Assembly: GCA_030643285.1 (NCBI GenBank) | Contig: DAOWMC010000019.1 | Coordinates: 1 to 9,819, forward strand | Length of the DNA stretch: 9,819 bases | DNA from: Methanobacteriota archaeon | Lineage (GTDB): Archaea > Halobacteriota > Syntropharchaeia > DAOWMC01 | Direction of reading: 5' to 3' | Part shown: positions 5,956 through 9,819 of the stretch, one piece after another | Position numbering within the stretch: position 1 is the stretch's first letter | Layout: every line of letters begins with the position of its first letter | Program-made: the position numbers and the translations under genes | The notes under the pieces: model-generated | What the model was told of the DNA's origin: nothing | The model's database searches: none | What the model saw: only the letters and a program-made list of their open reading frames with translations

Positions 5956-6747
5956 TCACCCAAAAAGACCCTTTTTAAGACCTTTTAAAAATCCTTTTGC
6001 CGAGGTATCGGGTTGTGGTATGTCTCCTCTGATCACCGTTCCCGATGCACCATCGATAAGCAATTCATATGAACTGCCACCATACTCATACTTTACTTCC
6101 CAGACCGGTGCATGTACAAACTCTGTGTTCTTTATGTCAAGTGTTGTCTTAATCGACTGGATAACATCGATCTCTGATGATAGGAGGTATTTATCGTGCT
6201 CTTCTATCTCCCCTTCAAGCATTGATTTTGCCTCTTCTTCATCCATCTCGGAATTAAGAAACTTTGCCTCTTTACTGATTTTAGAAATATCAAAATCAAT
6301 TTTTCCACTCAACGGGATCTCATACTCTTTTGTGGGAAATTGAGATGCCCTCCGGCCAAGTATCTTCCAGTTGTATGTCCTTTTAAGTTCACCTTTTTTT
6401 GGTAGGTTTTCCCCGGTTCTTGTAAACACACCCTCATATTCGGAATGTGCCTGCACACTTATTATGAAAAACGGTAAAAATGTTAAACATACATCCTTAA
6501 TTTTAGCTTTTTTTGAAAGGTCATTCGGTTTTAAAAATCCACCTTTCATCCATTGTTTTACAATCCCAAAAATATCGTCATTACTGTACTTATTTGGGAT
6601 TATACTGTGTTTCAAAAAGAATTTCTTTCCAACGGCCATGTTGTGCGAGCTACCGCAGTACTCGCAGGTTATTATTACCTCCCCCGCCACTAATGGTAAT
6701 GGGGCGCCACAATTGGGGCAATCAATCGTCTCGGCAATTTCTACCAT
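5956..6747 (-). CDS. Zinc-ribbon protein of unknown function (263 aa)
   Basis: The N-terminus has two knuckles, C10-P-N-C13 and C28-E-Y-C31, in a TFIIB-like zinc ribbon of the kind that opens many small adapter proteins. The remaining 230 residues have no membrane helix. They contain a globular region with FGIVKQWMKGGFLKPNDL (a short helical segment) and a C-terminal beta module VWEVKYEYGGSSYELLIDGASGTVIRGD that looks like a PepSY-type hairpin repeat. A basic Gly/Lys tail KGFLKGLKKGLFG could be amphipathic and membrane-seeking. The start has a GGTGAAC Shine-Dalgarno. It is the first gene of the cluster with the VOC and RFC genes and is divergent from htpX, a pairing that could mean shared control in membrane quality. 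Function is not assigned. Confidence 0.82.
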   Translation of the reverse strand: MVEIAETIDCPNCGAPLPLVAGEVIITCEYCGSSHNMAVGKKFFLKHSIIPNKYSNDDIFGIVKQWMKGGFLKPNDLSKKAKIKDVCLTFLPFFIISVQAHSEYEGVFTRTGENLPKKGELKRTYNWKILGRRASQFPTKEYEIPLSGKIDFDISKISKEAKFLNSEMDEEEAKSMLEGEIEEHDKYLLSSEIDVIQSIKTTLDIKNTEFVHAPVWEVKYEYGGSSYELLIDGASGTVIRGDIPQPDTSAKGFLKGLKKGLFG

Positions 6748-6760
6748 ATGTTCACCAAAA

Positions 6761-6788
6761 GTATAATAAAGATGTAATACTTATAATA
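6761..6788. promoter_or_regulatory. Interleaved divergent TATA boxes between zinc-ribbon and htpX genes
   Basis: In a 47 bp gap, the plus-strand box GTATAATAA (6761-6769) would start transcription near 6791, four bases before the htpX ATG, so that mRNA is likely leaderless. The minus-strand box ATTATAAG (6781-6788 region) would start near 6758, ahead of the zinc-ribbon Shine-Dalgarno. Each box lies inside the other promoter, so the two complexes could hinder each other. Confidence 0.45.
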
Positions 6789-6794
6789 TCTCCC

Positions 6795-7850
6795 ATGGCT
6801 TCACTTGGTTCACTTAAACGGGGTATGACACTCACACTTATGATGATAATGGCATTCTTTTTTGCCCTGATCATGGTACTGGTTACTATACTCATCCCCG
6901 AAAGTGGAACTTTCGGATTTATACTGGTCGGGTTTCTTACCGTTCTTTTCATTTTATTTCAATGGCTTATCGGACCGGCAATTGTCAAATGGTCAACAAA
7001 GTTAAAATATCTTAAACCTGGAGAAAATTTGTTCCTTGAGCAGCTTGTGAACGAACTCTCCCAGCATGCAGGTGTACCATTACCAAAACTTGCAATCGTT
7101 GAGGATCCGACACCCAATGCTTTTGTATTTGGGCGGAGCCTTAGATCATCAACGCTTGCAGTTCACACGGGGCTTTTAAGGCAGTTGAACAACGATGAGG
7201 TAAAGGCAGTTCTGGCCCACGAGATCGGTCATCTGAAGCACAAAGATGTGATTATAATGACAATCGTCTCGGCAATTCCAATACTCGCATACATGATAGC
7301 CCGCACCTTCATGTATGGAAGCATTTTCGGTGGTGGAAGAAGGGGAGGTGGCAGCCGAAATGATAGTGGCCTTGCCATGATAGCAGTTGCCATTATCTCA
7401 TTTGTCATTTATTTTGTTACACAGCTACTTGTACTTCGGTTATCGAGAATGCGCGAGTTTTATGCGGATTCTTACTCGGCAACGGTGACTGAGAACCCAC
7501 ATAGCCTGAGTTCCGCACTTGCAAAAATAACTTACGGCCTGTCTCTATCAAAGAAAGAGCCAAACGGTGTCAGGGCATTTTACATAGGCGATCCGAGCAG
7601 TGCCAAAAGAGAGATAAGTGCAATAATGGAAAATAAATCAAAGTATGACCTTGATGGCGATGGCGTTATAGACGAAAATGAGCTTACAATCGCGATGGAA
7701 GAGGAAGCCAAGAAAACAAGCTGGGGGCGTGTAAATGAACTTTTCTCCACGCATCCACCGACCTTCAAGCGAATCCTTAACTTAAAGCAGATAGAAGAGG
7801 AGATAAAAACGACCGGGTCTATCTCCGGGAATATCTACAAAAATATCTAA
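6795..7850 (+). CDS. htpX: HtpX-like M48 membrane zinc metalloprotease with EF-hand insertion
   Basis: This 351 aa integral-membrane protease has the zinc motif H142-E-I-G-H146 in VLAHEIGHLKHKD and the third ligand E221 in RMREFYAD. The PNAFVFGR and LFSTHPP signatures are also present. Hydrophobic segments run about 10-33, 38-64, 150-170 and 190-215, in the normal HtpX layout. HtpX degrades damaged or misfolded membrane proteins. Between the FYIGDPSSA region and LFSTHPP sits an extra segment of about 45 residues containing a canonical EF-hand loop, DLDGDGVIDENE (285-296), not typical of HtpX. The ATG at 6795 lacks a Shine-Dalgarno, which fits the leaderless mRNA predicted from the upstream TATA box. 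A longer in-frame ORF starting upstream would overlap the divergent gene and is rejected. Confidence 0.92.
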   Translation: MASLGSLKRGMTLTLMMIMAFFFALIMVLVTILIPESGTFGFILVGFLTVLFILFQWLIGPAIVKWSTKLKYLKPGENLFLEQLVNELSQHAGVPLPKLAIVEDPTPNAFVFGRSLRSSTLAVHTGLLRQLNNDEVKAVLAHEIGHLKHKDVIIMTIVSAIPILAYMIARTFMYGSIFGGGRRGGGSRNDSGLAMIAVAIISFVIYFVTQLLVLRLSRMREFYADSYSATVTENPHSLSSALAKITYGLSLSKKEPNGVRAFYIGDPSSAKREISAIMENKSKYDLDGDGVIDENELTIAMEEEAKKTSWGRVNELFSTHPPTFKRILNLKQIEEEIKTTGSISGNIYKNI

Positions 7851-7884
7851 TTCATCAATTGTTGCAAGCTTTAAAGAAAGAATT

Positions 7885-8008
7885 CCACCAGTCTAAGACT
7901 GGTGGTTGGACGAGTATGGCATACATGAGATACAGTAATAATGCACCGAGGGTCGATCATGCCACCCATTTGAGCGAAGCGGAAATGGGTGGTGCCCTCG
8001 GCGCAATT
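7885..8008 (+). mobile_element. Candidate deleted IS200/IS605-type element (palindrome-associated)
   Basis: A perfect 9-bp hairpin with a TAA loop (7885-7893 with 7897-7905) is followed by a short open frame beginning MAYMRYSNNA (from 7916), similar to N-termini of IS200/IS605 TnpA as I remember them. The frame then runs directly into a second, larger hairpin. That hairpin has an outer stem CCGAGGG/CCCTCGG (7946-7952, 7995-8001) and an inner stem CCACCCATTT/AAATGGGTGG (7962-7971, 7983-7992). IS200/IS605 elements have subterminal hairpins at both ends and no terminal inverted repeats, so this fits a copy that lost the body of tnpA and kept both ends. TTTAA, a known type of target for this family, lies at about 7870. 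The ends are not fixed. It could instead be a structured RNA. Confidence 0.5.
7916..7945 (+). pseudogene. Possible tnpA start fragment
   Basis: ATG at 7916 reads MAYMRYSNNA, and a second in-frame ATG at 7925 would give MRYSNNA. These ten residues resemble the beginning of Y1 transposases (IS200/IS605 TnpA). The frame continues through the hairpin only to a TGA at 8009-8011, and no HUH motif or tyrosine domain is present. Ten residues are too few for a firm call. Confidence 0.35.
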
Positions 8009-8017
8009 TGACAAAGT

Positions 8018-8125
8018 TTATTTGTGAAAATCTGTGTAATATGTGGTTATAGCAGCTGAACAAATCTTGACATTAACAGGATCACCTTGGTCACTTTTTC
8101 CTTTTATACCTCTGGGCCGGAACAA
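8018..8125 (-). CDS. Doubtful 35-codon ORF
   Basis: On the minus strand, a TTG at 8125 lies 4 nt after a perfect GGTGATC Shine-Dalgarno (8130-8136) and opens a 35-codon frame reading FRPRGIKGKSDQGDPVNV and onward, to a TAA at 8018-8020. No family is recognised and no TATA box is well placed for it. A second GGTGAT and an 8-codon ATG frame (8047-8073) overlap it in another phase, with a TATA-like GGTATAAAAG upstream (8101-8110). One of these may be real, or the region may be decayed sequence next to the inserted element. Confidence 0.2.
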   Translation of the reverse strand: MFRPRGIKGKSDQGDPVNVKICSAAITTYYTDFHK

Positions 8126-8194
8126 TTTCGATCACCACGCTTAATATGGGTTATTTTGAATAAATTTTCAGTAAAAGAGAAAGTATTAAATATT

Positions 8195-8231
8195 ACCACT
8201 GTATTATAGTTATTCACAATAATACTATGGT
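8195..8231. promoter_or_regulatory. Operator-like dyad over the promoter of the winged-helix regulator
   Basis: The half-site ACCAnnGTATTAT (8195-8207) is repeated in inverted form as ATAATACnnTGGT (8219-8231), with 11 of 13 positions matching and an 11 bp spacer. The left arm covers the TATA-like TATTATAG and the right arm ends in the Shine-Dalgarno GGTGA of the regulator gene. A dimeric regulator bound here would block both promoter and start, as expected for autoregulation. Confidence 0.6.
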
Positions 8232-8237
8232 GAAAGA

Positions 8238-8585
8238 ATGTGTGAAGATATTCCGTGTAAGCCTCCAAAAGATGCCCATCCAAGATGGCTTAAGCTTCGT
8301 GATTTAGTTAAGGCACTTCGTTTTCCCACTCGTTGGGCTATAATTGAATTCATTGGTGATGGTGTTAAAAGTACAACGGAAATCTACGAACATCTGATTG
8401 AGAGAGGTGAACAATTGACGAAACCAGGGTTCTATTACCATATTTCAGAACTTAAAAATGCTGGTATCATAGAGGTTGCTGAGTATATGGAGAAGGGAGG
8501 TGGTGCACCGGAAAAAATCTGGAAGCTAAAAACCAAAAGAATTGTTTTTGATCTATTGGAAAGGGAAGGGGAAGAAAACAAATGA
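8238..8585 (+). CDS. ArsR-like winged-helix transcriptional regulator
   Basis: This 115 aa protein is a single winged helix-turn-helix domain. Helix LRDLVKALRFPTRWAIIEFIG (about 20-40) is followed by STTEIYEHL and the recognition helix PGFYYHISELKNAGII, and then the wing VAEYMEKGGGAPEKIWKL. The KALRFPTRWAIIEFI and YYHISELKNAGI stretches match the ArsR-like superfamily. The N-terminus MCEDIPC has two cysteines in a C-x4-C arrangement, a possible metal or metalloid sensor, though typical ArsR metal sites lie elsewhere. The ATG has the Shine-Dalgarno GGTGA 5 nt upstream, inside the dyad. It overlaps the first permease gene by 4 nt (ATGA), so regulator and transporter are one operon. It probably represses its own operon, but the signal is unknown. 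Confidence 0.85.
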   Translation: MCEDIPCKPPKDAHPRWLKLRDLVKALRFPTRWAIIEFIGDGVKSTTEIYEHLIERGEQLTKPGFYYHISELKNAGIIEVAEYMEKGGGAPEKIWKLKTKRIVFDLLEREGEENK

Positions 8586-9064
8586 ATATAACGGTCATTA
8601 TCATCAATAGCATAGCGATTATCGGACTAATTATCGCTTTTATTGTTAGCAAGGAGAAAGCCATTAAATCTTTGAAGATAGCCAGCAAATCCTTTTTTAA
8701 AATGCTTCCAATGATATTTATCATAATACTCGCTATCGGACTTCTCTTAGGATTCGTCCCTCCGGATCAAATATCAAGATTCGTAGGCGAACAATCGGGA
8801 ATAGGTGGTGTAGTACTTATAGGAATAGTTGGTGCGTTGATGCATATCCCAGCTTTAATCTCATTTCCTCTAGCAGCATCCCTTCTTGAGGGTGGGGCAT
8901 CGATTACTGCGGTTGCCGCCTTTATCACCACATTGACTATGATTGGGACAATCACATTACCTCTGGAGATAAAAGAACTCGGAAAGAAGATGGCTCTTCT
9001 CCGAAACGGATTGAGTTTTGTCATTGCAATTATCATTGCCCTTATCATGGGGGCGATACTATGA
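8582..9064 (+). CDS. Half-size permease, DUF318/ArsP-like, first subunit
   Basis: This is a 160 aa integral-membrane protein with hydrophobic segments about 5-22, 41-58, 74-104, 108-126 and 143-160. The motif GALMHIPALISFPLAASLLE (84-103), followed by GGASITAVAAFITTLTMIG, matches the permease family that includes ArsP (Pfam PF03773, DUF318), which in bacteria exports organoarsenicals. Full family members are about 300-350 aa and contain two such halves in one chain, so this is one half. The next gene, overlapping by 4 nt, is the other half and carries a corresponding motif. The two presumably assemble as a heterodimer. Substrate is not shown by sequence: a metalloid or small-anion exporter is the guess suggested by the ArsR-like regulator upstream. 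Confidence 0.82.
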   Translation: MNITVIIINSIAIIGLIIAFIVSKEKAIKSLKIASKSFFKMLPMIFIIILAIGLLLGFVPPDQISRFVGEQSGIGGVVLIGIVGALMHIPALISFPLAASLLEGGASITAVAAFITTLTMIGTITLPLEIKELGKKMALLRNGLSFVIAIIIALIMGAIL

Positions 9065-9615
9065 AAGATAATTTAAAAGAAAAACAAAAAAAAGGAATGA
9101 TACGAGATTTAATTATTCTCGGGGTAATCTTGATTATTACTGTAATTCTTCTATCGGTTTTTCCAGATAGAAAGGGAGCGGTAATCAGCACTTCGTGGGA
9201 TTTTTTCATTGAGATGATGTTGATACTTCCTGCCGTGATGGTGATCTTAGGTCTTTTTACGGTATGGGTGACAAAAGATATTGTTGTGAAGTATCTTGGA
9301 ATAACATCCGGGATAAAGGGGATTATCATTGCCATCATTCTTGGTGCATTACCAACGGGTCCTCTTTATATAGCCTTTCCGATGTCTTCTGCCTTACTAG
9401 AAAAAGGTGCTAAAATATCCAATATCATCGTTTTCCTTTCAGCGTGGGCCTGCATAAAAATACCACAGGAGATGATGGAACTTCAATTTCTCGGGGGGCA
9501 ATTCATGTTATTGCGGTTAATCTTGACTATTATTTTCGTAATAATTATGGGAATCTCTATCGAAAAAATAATCGAATGGGACGATAAAAAACCAAGCATA
9601 TCCATAGGAGTGTGA
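9061..9615 (+). CDS. Half-size permease, DUF318/ArsP-like, second subunit
   Basis: This 184 aa membrane protein has a basic N-terminus (KDNLKEKQKKG) and hydrophobic segments about 15-33, 50-70, 86-110, 120-131 and 148-166. Its GALPTGPLYIAFPMSSALLE (95-114) corresponds to GALMHIPALISFPLAASLLE of the preceding gene. The aligned 26-residue stretches share about 12 identities, showing that the two genes are diverged halves of one ancestral permease. WACIKIPQEMME (128-139) is a family-type segment next to the pore motif. It starts inside the stop of the upstream gene (ATGA) and ends 2 nt before the cupin start, so all four genes appear to be one transcription unit. The split could be ancestral for some archaeal members or result from a break; both reading frames are intact. 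Confidence 0.82.
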   Translation: MKDNLKEKQKKGMIRDLIILGVILIITVILLSVFPDRKGAVISTSWDFFIEMMLILPAVMVILGLFTVWVTKDIVVKYLGITSGIKGIIIAIILGALPTGPLYIAFPMSSALLEKGAKISNIIVFLSAWACIKIPQEMMELQFLGGQFMLLRLILTIIFVIIMGISIEKIIEWDDKKPSISIGV

Positions 9616-9617
9616 AG

Positions 9618-9819
9618 ATGATGCGAGTAGTTGATCTTAAAGCAATGATATCAGATTCATATGAAGAACGAGAAAAGAATATCATTTACAATGTCAAAGA
9701 ATTTAAAGTAAGGAGTATCAAACTACCAGCAGATGGTAAAATGCCAGATTGTGAAATGCCCCCTTACGTTATCTTCTATATTATTGAGGGTAGTGTGGAT
9801 ATAACGGTTAATCAAGAAA
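9618..9819 (+). CDS. Cupin-domain protein, N-terminal part
   Basis: The gene starts 2 nt after the second permease stop, with AGGAG (9606-9610) as Shine-Dalgarno, and runs off the window after 67 codons. The visible part has a helix-rich start (SDSYEEREKNIIYNVKEFKV) and then strands KLPADGKMPDCEMPPY and VIFYIIEGSVDITVN. The latter is the typical cupin turn, where IEGSVDI corresponds to V/L-EGxxxI strand-turn-strand. In canonical cupins the metal-binding His pair precedes this, but here the stretch is MPDCEMPPY, so the usual H-x-H may be absent. A second ATG at 9621 is an equally possible start. Cupins include small sensing and detoxification proteins. Co-transcription with the permeases suggests a role tied to the transported compound. 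Confidence 0.72.
   Translation, partial: MMRVVDLKAMISDSYEEREKNIIYNVKEFKVRSIKLPADGKMPDCEMPPYVIFYIIEGSVDITVNQE

Larger units (their letters stand above)
7851..8237. other. Gene-poor 387 bp interval
   Basis: This interval separates htpX from the regulator/permease operon. From left to right it holds a compact pair of hairpins attributed to a deleted IS200/IS605 element, a doubtful 35-codon minus-strand ORF, an AT-rich stretch (8150-8195) with no gene, and the operator-like dyad of the regulator. Apart from these I see no coding sequence or stable RNA gene. Confidence 0.6.

Noticed and set aside
6513..6794. Upstream extension of the htpX frame to give a 445 aa protein
   Set aside because: The added 94 residues run over the divergent zinc-ribbon gene and are low in family likeness. 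The M48 protein starts naturally at the ATG at 6795, behind a TATA box.
7885..8001. CRISPR repeat or tRNA in the hairpin region
   Set aside because: There is no repeated unit with spacers and no cloverleaf or CCA-type end. The two hairpins differ in sequence.

Overview
The window looks like chromosomal DNA of an archaeon, most likely a euryarchaeote. It carries an A-type ATP synthase subunit D, an archaeal-type UMP kinase, a clamp-loader (RFC) small subunit, a geranylgeranyl reductase family protein and a DUF22-like protein. TATA-box-like promoters sit about 25 bp before predicted transcript starts, and GGTGA-type Shine-Dalgarno sites are frequent. The exact lineage cannot be read from the window. 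TAA, TGA and TAG all occur as natural stops.

Layout. (1) 1-1105, plus strand: the C-terminal part of a geranylgeranyl reductase family flavoprotein, interrupted by an in-frame TGA, directly followed by a PIN-domain nuclease. (2) 1145-1909, plus: a coiled-coil protein with an internal duplication and two C-terminal membrane helices. (3) 1964-2313, plus: two unlisted small genes for 42 and 49 aa peptides. They share a charged leader but have different Cys-rich C-termini, the layout of RiPP precursor peptides. (4) 2334-4391, minus: atpD, DUF22-like, pyrH and a 95 aa unknown, tightly packed as one operon behind a promoter in 4392-4502. (5) 4503-6747, minus: a zinc-ribbon protein, a VOC-fold protein and an RFC small-subunit paralog whose Walker B acids are replaced. 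(6) 6795-7850, plus: an HtpX-like membrane metalloprotease with an inserted EF-hand loop, divergent from (5) across an intergenic region with interleaved TATA boxes. (7) 7851-8237: a gene-poor stretch with what looks like a tiny internally deleted IS200/IS605 element, a doubtful small minus-strand ORF, and a strong operator-like dyad. (8) 8238-9819, plus: a winged-helix regulator, two half-size permeases that overlap by 4 nt, and the start of a cupin protein, forming an apparently self-regulated transport operon.

How it fits together. The minus-strand centre is mostly housekeeping (nucleotide metabolism, energy, replication). The right end is an accessory regulator/transporter module. The most novel candidate is the pair of small Cys-rich peptides at 1964-2313. 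No modifying enzyme is visible in the window, so their RiPP nature is an inference from leader conservation and core divergence.
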